Positions 24,928 to 34,763 of a stretch of 64,000 bases of DNA are shown piece after piece (positions within the stretch are counted from its first letter, which is position 1; the number at the start of each line of letters is the position of its first letter). The position numbers and the translations under genes are program-made. Under the pieces are notes generated by a model, which saw only the letters and a program-made list of their open reading frames with translations, was not told the origin of the DNA and searched no databases. The stretch comes from Pontibacter deserti (GTDB lineage Bacteria > Bacteroidota > Bacteroidia > Cytophagales > Hymenobacteraceae). The stretch covers positions 186,001-250,000 of the forward strand of contig NZ_JALPRS010000002.1 of assembly GCF_023630255.1 (NCBI RefSeq), in the 5' to 3' direction.

Positions 24928-26109
24928 CTATACTTTCTCGCAAAACAACACGATAGGCTTTTGGTGCATATCTGTTGTAAAGAACAAGTATAGATTTCCT
25001 CCTTCTCTGATTCCTGTTTTCTTACGGATGCTGGCTACCGATTCAGGGAAATTACGAATGGTGATATTAGCCTGCTTTCGTGGTAATCGGGCCAGTAACT
25101 CTTTTTTATTATAGCGGCTTGTGCCTGTGCATTTAAATACACGCCCGGGGAAATCAGGTAGTAACGTATCGGAAGTATAAAGATGGCTATTAGGGTGCAG
25201 TTTATAAACCGGGAATTGCTGCGTAATGCTTTTATAGGCGCCTGCTTTAAGTATGGCTGCATTAGGTTCATACACATACGTCAGCGGGTCTGAATAAGGG
25301 GGAGTTGCTTTTTGCTCCTGATCCCCGGTAAAAACAAATGTGCTGATGCTACCGTCTGCTTTGATGTTTACAGCTTCAAGTTCTGGTTGTACTGCCGGGT
25401 TCTGTTGCAGCAAGTATAAAACTTCCTTACACTCGTTCTGCACAGCTACCACCCATACTTTAACAACTTTCCTCAGCTGCGAAATGGCCAGGTCAATATC
25501 CAGCATCGGCGACGCTTTCAATAATACTTTATCAGCTTTCTGAAACAGAACAGGCAACAGGTTCAGTATATCTGGTTCGCAGTCTTGCAGCAGGTGCAGT
25601 TTCTCAGAGCGGTCGCCGCGGCGGGCAGGATCTAAGTATAAAACATCGGCATAGCCGGTAAAGCCCTCTAAAAATTGGTTAGCTGTAGTAGCTATAGTTT
25701 GGATGTTAGATGCCCCAAGTATCCCGAAGTTATAGTTTGCAATCTCAGACAGCTCCTGGTTCTGTTCCACGTGTATCACCTGCTCAAAACTCTTAGAGAA
25801 GTAAAAGCTATCTGCACCAAAGCCGCCCGTCAGGTCTACAAGTAATTTACCTGTTACCAGAGATGCTTTAAACGCTGCCGTTGCTTCGGATGAGCTTTGT
25901 TCTACAGAAATGTTTGCAGGAAAAATGAGTTCAGGGTCAGCAGCCCAGACCGGAAGTTTTGACATTGCTTTCTGGCGTGCCTGTATCTGCTGTACCAGTT
26001 CCGCTACAGGCAAATCCGGGTAACGGCGCGCCTGTAACATAAGCGTTGCCAGCTGCTCGTGCAGGTGTTCTAGAATAAAATCTTTCTCAGCTTCTTTATA
26101 AATACGCAT
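24928..26109 (-). CDS. THUMP-like class I SAM-dependent methyltransferase
   Basis: A 393-residue protein. The SAM-binding motif I is DLTGGFGADSFYFSK (about residues 92-106), an acidic motif follows in VIHVEQN, and the catalytic-region block LYLDPARRG is present. The C-terminal part (FKCTGTSRYNKKELLARLPRKQANITIRNFP) resembles the THUMP-like RNA-binding domain described for this Bacteroidota family. It likely methylates an RNA, but the target is unknown. It is monocistronic with about 170 bp to the divergent DUF4397 gene. Confidence 0.82.
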   Translation of the reverse strand: MRIYKEAEKDFILEHLHEQLATLMLQARRYPDLPVAELVQQIQARQKAMSKLPVWAADPELIFPANISVEQSSSEATAAFKASLVTGKLLVDLTGGFGADSFYFSKSFEQVIHVEQNQELSEIANYNFGILGASNIQTIATTANQFLEGFTGYADVLYLDPARRGDRSEKLHLLQDCEPDILNLLPVLFQKADKVLLKASPMLDIDLAISQLRKVVKVWVVAVQNECKEVLYLLQQNPAVQPELEAVNIKADGSISTFVFTGDQEQKATPPYSDPLTYVYEPNAAILKAGAYKSITQQFPVYKLHPNSHLYTSDTLLPDFPGRVFKCTGTSRYNKKELLARLPRKQANITIRNFPESVASIRKKTGIREGGNLYLFFTTDMHQKPIVLFCEKV

Positions 26110-26281
26110 ACTGCAGTAGTGGGCCAGTCGTTATATTCAGGCTGTATGGCAAAAGTAATGCATTATTTATTAAGCAATGTTATACTAAGGTTGTTGTGGT
26201 TGTAACAGTTTGATGTTAAACAATTTATAGCCTGGCAAGTTGTATTAAAAATAACGTTTATAAACCTAAAATCAGAAAGCT

Positions 26282-27007
26282 ATGAAGAAATGGACACGAT
26301 TAATGATGCTGGCAATGCTGCCGGCTGTAATGTTGGTAAGCTGCGACGAAGACGATGATGATGTTATTGTACAGGAAGAAGCCAGAATAATGGTGGTTCA
26401 CGCTTCTCCTGATGCTCCCGGAGTAGACTTATTGATAGATGATGAAAAAGTAAATACATCGGCTCTGACTTACCCTGATAATACAGGATACTTAACAGTT
26501 GATGCGGGTTCCAGAAATATTAAAGTAAATCTTGCTGGTTCAAATACTACTGTTATCCAGGGTAATCTTAATGCTGTAAGAGACCAGAGCTATTCTGTTT
26601 TTGCTTATGGTACTGCAGCAGAAGATGATGATACCGATCTGTCAGCTCTTGTAATTACTGATGACCTTACTGCACCTGCCTCAGGTAATGCAAAAGTTCG
26701 CTTTATACATTTATCGCCTGATGCCCCGACAGTTGATATAGTTAATGTTACAGACGAAGCTAGCGAAGCTGTATTATTTGATGCACAGCGCTACGGGGTT
26801 CCTTCAGCGTTCCAGCCTGTGCTAGCTGGTTCTTATGACCTGGAAGTGCGCCTGGAGGATGGAACAGTAGTGCCATTGGATGGATTAGAAGGAATTCAAT
26901 TACAAAATGGCAGTATCTATACAATTATTGCCACTGGTTTTGTAACTACCCCGGAAGGCAATACCAATGCACTAAGCGTTGAAATAATAGAGCACGAAAC
27001 TGAATAA
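26282..27007 (+). CDS. DUF4397 domain lipoprotein
   Basis: 241 residues. The signal peptide ends VMLVSC (Cys21), followed by the acidic stretch DEDDDD typical of exported Bacteroidota lipoproteins. Two DUF4397-type beta-sandwich units are visible by their landmarks ARIMVVHASPDAPGVDLLID (first) and VRFIHLSPDAPTVDI (second). DUF4397 proteins are envelope proteins of unknown function. It ends in a hairpin before ahcY. Confidence 0.85.
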   Translation: MKKWTRLMMLAMLPAVMLVSCDEDDDDVIVQEEARIMVVHASPDAPGVDLLIDDEKVNTSALTYPDNTGYLTVDAGSRNIKVNLAGSNTTVIQGNLNAVRDQSYSVFAYGTAAEDDDTDLSALVITDDLTAPASGNAKVRFIHLSPDAPTVDIVNVTDEASEAVLFDAQRYGVPSAFQPVLAGSYDLEVRLEDGTVVPLDGLEGIQLQNGSIYTIIATGFVTTPEGNTNALSVEIIEHETE

Positions 27008-27027
27008 GTATATGCTTAGCTTCTTAT

Positions 27028-27063
27028 AAAACAGCGTTTGCACATAGGCAGGCGCTGTTTTTA
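27028..27063 (+). terminator. Hairpin terminator after DUF4397 gene
   Basis: Arms AAAACAGCG (27028-27036) and CGCTGTTTT (27053-27061) with a 16-nt loop and a T tail. Confidence 0.6.
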
Positions 27064-27092
27064 TTTGCTATTGACTGTTGTTGAACTAATTG

Positions 27093-27123
27093 TTGAACTT
27101 GCGTAACAAAATCCGTAATTTTG
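27093..27123 (+). promoter_or_regulatory. Bacteroidota-type promoter of ahcY
   Basis: TTG (27093-27095), 20-nt spacer, TAATTTTG (27116-27123), matching the TTG/TAnnTTTG consensus. It lies about 27 bp upstream of the ATG at 27150, which also argues against the longer frame from 27090. Confidence 0.7.
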
Positions 27124-27149
27124 AGTTTTCAACTGAAAAAATATTAAAG

Positions 27150-28457
27150 ATGGTAGATACATTCCTGAAGTACAAAGTAAAAGATATTTCGCTGGCTGCA
27201 TGGGGCCGCAAAGAGATAAAACTGGCTGAAGCTGAAATGCCTGGCCTGATGGCAATTCGTGAGGAGTATGGCCCGAGCAAGCCACTTGCCGGTGCACGTA
27301 TCGCAGGCTGCCTTCACATGACAATCCAGACGGCTGTTTTGATTGAAACGCTGGTTGAATTGGGTGCTGAAGTTACCTGGTCATCATGCAACATCTTCTC
27401 TACGCAGGACCACGCTGCCGCCGCTATTGCTGCTGCCGGTATCTCTGTTTATGCTTGGAAAGGTATGACAGCTGAAGAGTTTGACTGGTGCATTGAGCAG
27501 ACGTTGTTCTTCGGTGAAGACCGTAAGCCATTGAACATGATCCTGGATGATGGTGGTGACCTGACTAACATGGTTCTTGATAAATATCCTGAACTTGCCC
27601 CTGCTATTAAAGGCCTTTCTGAAGAAACTACTACTGGTGTGCACCGCCTGTACGAGCGTGTTAAGAACGGTACACTTCCGATGCCTGCCATCAACGTAAA
27701 CGACTCTGTTACCAAATCTAAGTTCGATAACAAGTATGGCTGTAAAGAATCATTGGTAGATGCGATTCGTCGTGCTACTGATGTGATGATGGCTGGTAAA
27801 GTAGCTGTTGTTGCTGGTTACGGTGATGTTGGTAAAGGTTCTGCGGCTTCATTAAGAGGTGCTGGTGCCCGTGTTATAGTTACTGAAATAGACCCGATCT
27901 GCGCACTGCAGGCTGCTATGGATGGTTTTGCTGTTAAGAAAATGGCTGATGCTGTTAAAGAAGCTGACATTGTAGTTACAGCTACCGGTAACAAAGACAT
28001 CATTACAGCGGAGCATTTCCGTTCTATGAAGGATAAAGCTATAGTTTGTAACATCGGCCACTTCGACAACGAAATAGATATGGCTTGGTTAAACAGCAAC
28101 TATGGCCACACGAAAGACGAAATCAAACCACAGGTAGACCTGTATAACATCGAAGGTAAAGACATCATTATCCTGGCGGAAGGTCGCCTGGTAAACCTTG
28201 GTTGTGCTACTGGCCACCCTTCTTTTGTAATGTCTAACTCATTCTCAAACCAGACACTGGCGCAGCTGGAGCTTTGGACAAATGCAGAGGCTTACGAGAA
28301 CAAGGTTTATACTTTGCCTAAGCACCTGGATGAGAAAGTGGCCCGCCTGCACCTTGGTAAAATTGGTGTGGAGCTGGATGAACTCTCTCCTGATCAGGCA
28401 GCTTATATTGGCGTAGAGGTAGAAGGACCGTTTAAGCCGGAGTACTACAGATACTAA
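27150..28457 (+). CDS. ahcY: Adenosylhomocysteinase
   Basis: A 435-residue S-adenosylhomocysteine hydrolase, which splits SAH into adenosine and homocysteine and so relieves product inhibition of methyltransferases. Seen: the substrate-domain block [21 protein letters not shown], the metal-free catalytic-region [10 protein letters not shown], and the NAD-binding loop [15 protein letters not shown]. The tail [27 protein letters not shown] is the family C-terminus that completes the neighbouring NAD site. The start at 27150 gives [16 protein letters not shown], the usual N-terminus; the frame back to 27090 overlaps the promoter. It is monocistronic. Confidence 0.97.
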   Translation: MVDTFLKYKVKDISLAAWGRKEIKLAEAEMPGLMAIREEYGPSKPLAGARIAGCLHMTIQTAVLIETLVELGAEVTWSSCNIFSTQDHAAAAIAAAGISVYAWKGMTAEEFDWCIEQTLFFGEDRKPLNMILDDGGDLTNMVLDKYPELAPAIKGLSEETTTGVHRLYERVKNGTLPMPAINVNDSVTKSKFDNKYGCKESLVDAIRRATDVMMAGKVAVVAGYGDVGKGSAASLRGAGARVIVTEIDPICALQAAMDGFAVKKMADAVKEADIVVTATGNKDIITAEHFRSMKDKAIVCNIGHFDNEIDMAWLNSNYGHTKDEIKPQVDLYNIEGKDIIILAEGRLVNLGCATGHPSFVMSNSFSNQTLAQLELWTNAEAYENKVYTLPKHLDEKVARLHLGKIGVELDELSPDQAAYIGVEVEGPFKPEYYRY

Positions 28458-28483
28458 GTATAAGAAGTAAATGCTAAATTATA

Positions 28484-28520
28484 AAAGCCTGGTACATTGC
28501 TGTACCGGGCTTTATTTTTT
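28484..28520 (+). terminator. Rho-independent terminator after ahcY
   Basis: A 13-bp stem (28484-28496 with 28501-28513, one G-U pair) with a 4-nt loop is followed by a run of T residues. It lies between the convergent ahcY and response regulator genes. Confidence 0.85.
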
Positions 28521-28550
28521 TCTAGCCTATAGTTATGTTGTAGTTGTGTC

Positions 28551-29303
28551 TCATAATATATTAAATCTGGACATGAGCGTTTTCTTGTAAGATTTTCCTA
28601 TCGGAATCTCGCCTTTGCCAAACACCACAGCATTTTCTTCCAGTGCTTCTACTTTATCGAGGTTAGCAATGTAGGAGCGATGAACCCGTACAAAGTTGTG
28701 AGATGGCAGTTTATGTTCCATATCTTTCAGCGTAGAGCTTACCAGGTATTTCTGGTCTGAGGTAACTATAAAAGAATAATTATCATAAGCTTCTACCCAA
28801 AGTATATCGCTGTACATCACTTTAATAATGCGATGCTTTACCTTAACAAAAATATAGTCTTGCAAAGGATCCATTTCTTTATGTTCGGGTTCTGTTTGCT
28901 CTGCCGTACTTTTGCCGTTAGGCTTATGGTTATGCCCATGCTTGTACAGCGCAATTTCTATAGTTGAGCGCAGGCTTTTTTCGTCAAAAGGTTTCACAAG
29001 GAACCCGTCTGGTTCGGTTTTCTTGGCACGATCGATTGTGGATTTGTCTGCGTACGCTGTCAGGTAAATAAACGGAATATTAAACTCTTTTTTAATCTGA
29101 GAACCTATATCCACACCATCCGATCCTCCTCTGAGGTTAATGTCTAGCAGTACGAGATCAGGCTTTGTTTCTCTGATCATATCAAGAGTATCCTCGCCTG
29201 TATCAATGGCACACGTTTCGTACCCTAAATCTTCCAGGCATGCAGCAATATCTTCTGCAATAATGACCTCGTCTTCTGAAATAAGAATCTTGGGTTTTGT
29301 CAT
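28551..29303 (-). CDS. LytTR-family response regulator
   Basis: 250 residues. The receiver domain spans about 1-125 with acidic pocket E10/D11, phosphoacceptor D54 in LVLLDINLRGG, T in LTAYAD and a Lys in LVKPFDE. A Gln/Glu/Lys-rich linker follows, then a LytTR DNA-binding domain (about 150-248; VKHRIIKVMYSDILWVEAYDNYSFIV, HNFVRVHRSYIANLDKVEAL). The histidine kinase gene lies 30 bp upstream on the same strand, so the two form a two-component pair. Target genes are not visible. Confidence 0.93.
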   Translation of the reverse strand: MTKPKILISEDEVIIAEDIAACLEDLGYETCAIDTGEDTLDMIRETKPDLVLLDINLRGGSDGVDIGSQIKKEFNIPFIYLTAYADKSTIDRAKKTEPDGFLVKPFDEKSLRSTIEIALYKHGHNHKPNGKSTAEQTEPEHKEMDPLQDYIFVKVKHRIIKVMYSDILWVEAYDNYSFIVTSDQKYLVSSTLKDMEHKLPSHNFVRVHRSYIANLDKVEALEENAVVFGKGEIPIGKSYKKTLMSRFNIL

Positions 29304-29332
29304 AGCATTAGGTACTTACGTGAAAAAATAAA

Positions 29333-32308
29333 TTATGATGGCAAAACAAAAAACAATATTGATTTAGTGCCATTATTTTGTTCAAATTTAATGTAACCGT
29401 TCAGCTTCTTGCTTAGCGAATTCACTAATTGAAGTCCAAAAGATTGTTGCTGATCGTGTTCCTGGCTTGAGCCAATGCCATTGTCCCAAACAGTAAGCTG
29501 GTAATGTGTTTTGTCTTGTTGCAAAAGATCAATACCAAGTATACCGGTATTGGTGCCGGGGAATGCATATTTTAACGTGTTTGAGACAAGTTCGTTCACA
29601 ATTAATCCAAGTGTAATGGCCGTGTCTATGTCTACATTCACCGGGGGGATTTGTATTTGCAGCAATACCTTTTCTTCAGAAACGCCATAAGCTGCATACA
29701 GGCTATTAAAGATCTCTCTGAAATAAGACGCCAGATCTATATGTTCCAGGTTGTCGTGGCGATAAAGGCGCTCATGCAGCAATGCCATAGAGCGCACACG
29801 GCTTTTAATAGCCTGCATAACTTCCTTTGCTTCCGGGTCTTTTACATGGCGAGCCTGTAAATTAAGCAGGCTGATCACGATCTGAAGGTTATTTTTTACA
29901 CGATGATGTACTTCCTGTAGCAGTAGTTCTTTTTCGCGATGTTTGCGTTCCAGCATGCGGGTTCGGTGCTTTACACGCATGTCTAAAAGGCTATTCATTT
30001 TAACAAGACTTTGCTCCCGAAAGCGTACCACACTAATAACTACACCTGTTGCCAGCAACAGAAGTAAGCCAATAAACCACTCACGTCGCCATACTGGTGG
30101 CGCAACCATAAATGAATAAGTCAATGGTTTTGAAGTCCAGTAGCCATCGTTGTTCTGAGCTTTTAACTTAAAAGTGTAGGTGCCTGGAGCCAGGTTAGCA
30201 TATGAGGCGAAGGACTGGTTTGTGGCTTCTGACCATTGCTGATCATGACCGGTAAGCATGTATTTATACTTTACTTCTGAGGGAGCCGATAAGCAGATGC
30301 CCTGGAAATCAAAGGTGATATGGTTTTTATTGTGAGGTAATTTAAGGTTAACAGGTAAGCCGCTGGATGAATCGATAGTAAAGCCAAACTGTTTCCAGTT
30401 AGTGGGCCGCATAAACAGTTTAATATCTGTTAAAAGTAGTTCAGGGGTAGCTTTGTTTATTCTATCCAGTTCCGGGATATATTTTGTTAAACCCTTTGCT
30501 GTTCCAAACCATATGGCTCCATCTGGTGTCTCAGTTATTCCATTAGTAGATACCTCTAACCCCGTAAATCCATTATGCCCGCTGTACGTCCGGAAATTAA
30601 GCTTTTTAGTCTGGTGGAAATAGCTGAGATCTATTTTTAGTACATTATTACTAGTGCCTACCCATAAATTGTTGTTCCTGTCGGTATAAATACTTTTGAT
30701 ACCATCGTTGGGTAACCCGTTTGTTGAATTGAAAAGCCGGACTTCCTTATTTTTTTCATGAAAAGCCAGCAGACCATAGTTAAAGCCTCCAAAGTATAAC
30801 CAGCCTTCATCATCTTCAGAGATAGAGGTTACTTCTCCGAAAGTATGTTTCGTAACTGGCTTTATATTATGTAACTGGTCATTATTAACATAGTATATTC
30901 CTTTATCAGTGCCTATCCATAACTTTTGCCGGCGATCTAAAAAGATATAATAAACCTTTCCTGTTGCTTCTTTGGCAGTAGGATGTACAGGTATAAATTT
31001 ATTGTTATCTAAATAAGCTACACCATTAGCTGTTGCAAACCATAACTTTCCCTGCTTATCAGCCGCAATGTAGTATACTTCATTTGATGGTAAGCCCTGT
31101 GTTGTGGTATAGTGGCGGACGCTTCCTGGTTGTAGATTCCAGACTCCCTGGTTAGTACTTACCCAGACATCAGTTTCCGACCTTACCAGCATATTATGCA
31201 AAACGGTTCCTGCCGGCCATACTTTAGTTTCGAGAGTGGTTAGCTTACCATTTTGCATGTAAGCTGCATCTCCCTTGGTTGTTCCAAACCATACACGGCC
31301 TTTCGTATCTTTGGCTAGTGCAGTGATAGAGGGATCTTTTATAGTTCCTAAATCAAAGTAATGCATGAACCATTGATCTTTTAATTGCTGTAGGCCCTGT
31401 CCGTTCGTTCCAACCCATATTATTCCTTCCTTGTCAAACAGAAGTGATGTGGTTTGGTTAGAACTTAGCCCATTAACCCTGGTGGTGTGGTTTATTTCTT
31501 TTTCATTAATTGTTATGAGACCATCGTTCTGCAGGCCAATCAATATATTGCCGTAAGCGTTGCGGGTAAAATCAGCTACAGAGGAGTGAACTACTGAAGC
31601 TGGTAAAGGCAATATAGTTATTTTGTTTCCTGTAAAGTAGGCAGGGCCGTTGGTTGTTCCAATCCATACTTTACCTGCATCAGCCTCACTATAAATGGCA
31701 GTTATAGTGTTAGAAGGTAACTTGTGTTGCGGAGCTTTAAAATGATCTGTTTTACCTTTTTGTAATCGGTAAAGACCGTTATTTACACTTCCGGCCCATA
31801 TCTTTCCGGAAGATTCGTAGAGGAGTTTTGTATAAGTTTGCTTCGGGAATTCAGGAGCTAACGTAAATCGGGTACCATTTAAAGTATAAACTCCTGAGCC
31901 TGTAGCAACCCAAAGCTTACCTATATTATCTTCAATAATACTATTGACACCACCAGGAGGTAAACCGGCTTTTATACCGTATTTGTTAAATTTCTTTCCA
32001 TTATACCGGGTAATTCCGTTATCAGTGCTCCCGATCCAGATATTATTGCGGCTATCCTGAAACAGGCAGGAAGCATTGTTACTGGCCAAGCCTTGCTGCC
32101 TGGTATACGTATAAAAGGTGTTACCATCAAACCGACTGATGCCTCCCCGTGTTGCCACCCAAATCTGCATCCGGTGGTCCTGGATTATATCGTTTACTTT
32201 AGATTGTGGTAATCCATCTGCTAAGGTCCAGTTACGGAAATTGTATTGCTGTGCAGTAACAGCAACTCCCGTAATAAAGGATAACAAAAGGACTAATAAA
32301 AAGCGCAT
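29333..32308 (-). CDS. Sensor histidine kinase with periplasmic two-component-regulator propellers, Y_Y_Y and HisKA_2 domains
   Basis: About 991 residues from the ATG at 32308, which starts a good signal peptide (MRFLLVLLLSFITGVAVTAQ); the frame extends 14 codons further up but without one. The periplasmic part is a double propeller of repeated regulator blades (pattern GNxWIGTxxGxxxY/L). It is followed by a Y_Y_Y-type beta-sandwich (KYKYMLTGHDQQWSEA), a membrane helix at about 755-773 and a HisKA_2 dimerisation domain with the phospho-His in EVHHRVKNNLQ (His near 811-812), then an HATPase domain (GLIVNELVSNTLKYAF, DNGIGSS). This sensor layout is shared with Bacteroides hybrid systems, but here the regulator is a separate LytTR gene. 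The ligand is unknown. Confidence 0.9.
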   Translation of the reverse strand: MRFLLVLLLSFITGVAVTAQQYNFRNWTLADGLPQSKVNDIIQDHRMQIWVATRGGISRFDGNTFYTYTRQQGLASNNASCLFQDSRNNIWIGSTDNGITRYNGKKFNKYGIKAGLPPGGVNSIIEDNIGKLWVATGSGVYTLNGTRFTLAPEFPKQTYTKLLYESSGKIWAGSVNNGLYRLQKGKTDHFKAPQHKLPSNTITAIYSEADAGKVWIGTTNGPAYFTGNKITILPLPASVVHSSVADFTRNAYGNILIGLQNDGLITINEKEINHTTRVNGLSSNQTTSLLFDKEGIIWVGTNGQGLQQLKDQWFMHYFDLGTIKDPSITALAKDTKGRVWFGTTKGDAAYMQNGKLTTLETKVWPAGTVLHNMLVRSETDVWVSTNQGVWNLQPGSVRHYTTTQGLPSNEVYYIAADKQGKLWFATANGVAYLDNNKFIPVHPTAKEATGKVYYIFLDRRQKLWIGTDKGIYYVNNDQLHNIKPVTKHTFGEVTSISEDDEGWLYFGGFNYGLLAFHEKNKEVRLFNSTNGLPNDGIKSIYTDRNNNLWVGTSNNVLKIDLSYFHQTKKLNFRTYSGHNGFTGLEVSTNGITETPDGAIWFGTAKGLTKYIPELDRINKATPELLLTDIKLFMRPTNWKQFGFTIDSSSGLPVNLKLPHNKNHITFDFQGICLSAPSEVKYKYMLTGHDQQWSEATNQSFASYANLAPGTYTFKLKAQNNDGYWTSKPLTYSFMVAPPVWRREWFIGLLLLLATGVVISVVRFREQSLVKMNSLLDMRVKHRTRMLERKHREKELLLQEVHHRVKNNLQIVISLLNLQARHVKDPEAKEVMQAIKSRVRSMALLHERLYRHDNLEHIDLASYFREIFNSLYAAYGVSEEKVLLQIQIPPVNVDIDTAITLGLIVNELVSNTLKYAFPGTNTGILGIDLLQQDKTHYQLTVWDNGIGSSQEHDQQQSFGLQLVNSLSKKLNGYIKFEQNNGTKSILFFVLPS

Positions 32309-32449
32309 ATAAGATATTCCGGTAGCAGGCACAATGCTGGAAAAGAACACAACATTGATTCAGTAAATACAATTAAACTTTTGCAAGTATCTTTTGTACT
32401 ACGGGTATATCTTCAAAAAGTAAACGCTTTAAAGCAAAGTTTCGGAAAA

Positions 32450-33544
32450 TTAGCTAGCAGCTAGTATTTCCTTGTAAATAGCCAAAGTATGGAGGGCAGT
32501 TGCTTTTTTCGAGTATTTAAGCACTTTTTGGCTTGCACCTGTTACAATGTTGTTACGCAATACAGGATTTTGAATCAGCTCTACTATTTTAGCAGCTATT
32601 TTACCAGGTGATTTTATTGGTGCTAGCATGCCTGTTACACCATCCTGTACCAGTTCTGGTATACCTCCCGCGGCTGTAGCAACAACTGGTGTTTGTGCAG
32701 CAAAGGCATCCAGGATAGTAGTACCCAATCCTTCCGTTTCAGAGGTAACTAATAACACATCCAGTTCACACATCAGCTCTGGTATATCTTTCCGGAAACC
32801 TGTGAGTAGTATGTGCTGTCGCAGGTTTTTCTGGGCTATATAAGCTTCTATCGCCGGGCGTTCAGGTCCATCCCCTATTATAAAGAAGGTAACATTCGGG
32901 AGTTTCTGTACTACCTGTTCTGCAGTATCTACAAATGTATAGTAGTCTTTATGAGGGGAGATGGCCGAAATATTTCCTATTAAGATCTGAGCCTCCGGAA
33001 GGTTAAATTCCTGGTGTAATTTTCTGCTATTCTCACAACCAGAGAACCTGTCTAAATCTATGCCGCTGTACACAGTTGTACAGATCTGTGGATTATCCAG
33101 GCTCCGAGATACTACTTCCTTTATTTTATCGGAAACACATAGCACCCGCGCTATACCCGGGTAATTATACTTGTAGTGAGAGAGCCTGTTGCTCTTTACC
33201 GGGTTATCTACGCGGCGGCTCAGCACAATTGGTATCTTATTTCCGAGCAAGTTAGCCCAAACACTTATAGCATGCGAATGGCCGCTGTGCACATGCACCA
33301 GGCTGATATTTTGCTGACGGCAATACTGTTTTATTTTAAAAGCTGTTTGCAGATCAAACTCATTACGGAAGCCTAACGCGATGTGAGGTATATTTTGCTG
33401 GATGCAATACTGCTCGAAAGGCGTATTGCGCCTGCAGGCCACATGAGAGGTGACTCCTGCTTTTTGCAATTCTTCAATCAGGTAAGCCACCTGCTGCTCA
33501 CCACCACGCCACGATTTTTCGGATACTAACTGTAGTATTTGCAT
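32450..33544 (-). CDS. Glycosyltransferase family 4 protein
   Basis: 364 residues with the GT-B fold. N-terminal SWRGGEQQVAYLIEEL is the typical glycine-rich acceptor-domain start. The C-terminal donor domain shows IGNISAISPHKDYYTFVDTAE, FIIGDGPERPAIE and the E-x7-E block SETEGLGTTILDAFA, then GGIPELVQDGVTG. It transfers a sugar from a nucleotide donor in the cytoplasm, probably to a lipid or polysaccharide, but donor and acceptor cannot be assigned. It is a single gene with a promoter at 33593. Confidence 0.92.
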   Translation of the reverse strand: MQILQLVSEKSWRGGEQQVAYLIEELQKAGVTSHVACRRNTPFEQYCIQQNIPHIALGFRNEFDLQTAFKIKQYCRQQNISLVHVHSGHSHAISVWANLLGNKIPIVLSRRVDNPVKSNRLSHYKYNYPGIARVLCVSDKIKEVVSRSLDNPQICTTVYSGIDLDRFSGCENSRKLHQEFNLPEAQILIGNISAISPHKDYYTFVDTAEQVVQKLPNVTFFIIGDGPERPAIEAYIAQKNLRQHILLTGFRKDIPELMCELDVLLVTSETEGLGTTILDAFAAQTPVVATAAGGIPELVQDGVTGMLAPIKSPGKIAAKIVELIQNPVLRNNIVTGASQKVLKYSKKATALHTLAIYKEILAAS

Positions 33545-33592
33545 TTTATTTCTGTTTGCTGCAAGGGCTTCTCTGTTCGTTCACCTGTTATG

Positions 33593-33624
33593 CAAAAGTA
33601 CAACAAACAATGCTACAATCTCAA
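33593..33624 (-). promoter_or_regulatory. Bacteroidota-type promoter of the GT4 gene
   Basis: On the - strand, TTG (33624-33622), a 21-nt spacer and TACTTTTG (33600-33593) match the consensus. It lies about 50 bp upstream of the start at 33544. Confidence 0.55.
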
Positions 33625-33797
33625 AAAGCTGGTATGTAGTAGCTTATCAGTATACAGCAGGTAGTACAAGTATAATCAAATAAATAGAGCGAATTAACCA
33701 ATTACTGCGTATATGGCTGATAAATGCCTGCATGCCAAGGGTACTGCCTGTATAGTGCAACCCTGAAGTGGCAAGATAGGTATGTAATTTAAATTCC

Positions 33798-33805
33798 TAT
33801 ATTTG
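33798..33805 (+). promoter_or_regulatory. Possible -7 element (TATATTTG) upstream of ECF sigma gene
   Basis: TATATTTG matches TAnnTTTG, but no TTG lies 19-21 nt upstream. It may be a promoter read by an ECF form of RNA polymerase, perhaps autoregulated, or a chance match. Confidence 0.35.
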
Positions 33806-33855
33806 CGTATAATACGCCATTGAGGGATTTTACTGAAAGTATAAACTATACTTAA

Positions 33856-34449
33856 ATGAGCGAGCAAACAGGTAAACAATTGAGTAAAGAGGAAAAAGAT
33901 GCCCGGTTCGAGGCCGAATTACTGCCCGTACTGGACCCTCTGTACAACTTTGCCTACAGGCTCACCTTGGATGAGGACGATGCCAACGACCTGGTGCAGG
34001 AAACCTACTTGAAGGCATACCGCTTCTTTGACTACTTTGAACAAGGAACTAATGCCAAAGCATGGCTGTTCCGAATCCTGAAGAACTCTTTCATTAACGA
34101 GTTCCGGAAAAAGAGCAAGCAGCCCGCTAAGGTAGACTATAGCGAAGTAGAAGGTTACTATAACACCGAAGACGTAGAAGGGGATAATGGCGTAGCCACT
34201 ACCACCGACATGCGTACCGAAAGTGTGCAGGACCTGATCGGAGATGAAGTGGCAAGTGCTTTAAATACCCTGCCTGTAGACTTCAGAACAGTGATTATAC
34301 TTTGTGATCTGGAAGGTTTTACCTACGAAGAGATGGCCAAAATACTGGACATTCCGATCGGTACGGTGAGATCAAGGTTGCACCGCGCTAGGAACTCTTT
34401 AAAAGAGAAGTTGGAAAAGTACGCCAAAACTATGGGTTATAACAGTTAG
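33856..34449 (+). CDS. ECF-family RNA polymerase sigma factor (SigH/RpoE-like)
   Basis: 197 residues. Region 2 (about 28-95) has LYNFAYRLTLDEDDANDLVQETYLKAYR and AWLFRILKNSFINEFRKKS. Region 4 (about 130-190) has FRTVIILCDLEGFTYEEMAKILDIPIGTVRSRLHRAR, reported here only in parts of the family pattern. An acidic linker separates them. It is followed after 25 bp by a small zinc-type anti-sigma gene, matching the redox-type SigR/RsrA arrangement. The operon continues with gmk and nadD, so the sigma factor may help set nucleotide and NAD supply under stress. Confidence 0.93.
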   Translation: MSEQTGKQLSKEEKDARFEAELLPVLDPLYNFAYRLTLDEDDANDLVQETYLKAYRFFDYFEQGTNAKAWLFRILKNSFINEFRKKSKQPAKVDYSEVEGYYNTEDVEGDNGVATTTDMRTESVQDLIGDEVASALNTLPVDFRTVIILCDLEGFTYEEMAKILDIPIGTVRSRLHRARNSLKEKLEKYAKTMGYNS

Positions 34450-34474
34450 TAAAATACTTTAGAGTTGAGTAAAG

Positions 34475-34756
34475 ATGGAATCGAAATTTACGGAAATGTA
34501 TCAGAAAGAATCTGCCGATGAGAAGGATGGAGCGTGTGGGCAGGTGGCAGATCTGCTGGACTCAGTTGTAGACGGGGAAGCGTCTGCAGAAGAGCAAAGC
34601 TTCTTTAATAATCACATTGAAGAATGTGTGAGCTGCTTCGAGAGCCATCAGAAGCAAAAACTCCTAAAAGGCCTTATCAGTGGTCACCTCAAGCGTGTTA
34701 TCGTGCCTGAAAGCCTGGCACTGACCATTAAAGCCAAAATACAGGAAACAATTTAA
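34475..34756 (+). CDS. Zinc-binding anti-sigma factor (ZAS/RsrA-like)
   Basis: 93 residues, all cytoplasmic with no membrane helix. The H-x3-C-x2-C motif of zinc anti-sigma factors is at H47, C51 and C54 (NHIEECVSC), with another Cys at 21 that can serve as the fourth ligand. Such proteins hold the sigma factor through helices and release it when the thiols are oxidised. It starts 25 bp after its probable partner sigma gene and ends 7 bp before gmk. Confidence 0.85.
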   Translation: MESKFTEMYQKESADEKDGACGQVADLLDSVVDGEASAEEQSFFNNHIEECVSCFESHQKQKLLKGLISGHLKRVIVPESLALTIKAKIQETI

Positions 34757-34763
34757 CACCCTG

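Larger units (their letters stand above)
33545..33855. other. Divergent promoter region between GT4 and ECF sigma genes
   Basis: 311 bp with no credible gene. It holds one clear - strand promoter (33593-33624) and a partial + strand promoter (33798-33805). The middle is AT-rich spacer without recognisable structure. Confidence 0.5.

Noticed and set aside
27090..27149. Longer start of ahcY
   Set aside because: It overlaps a good promoter; the usual N-terminus starts at 27150.
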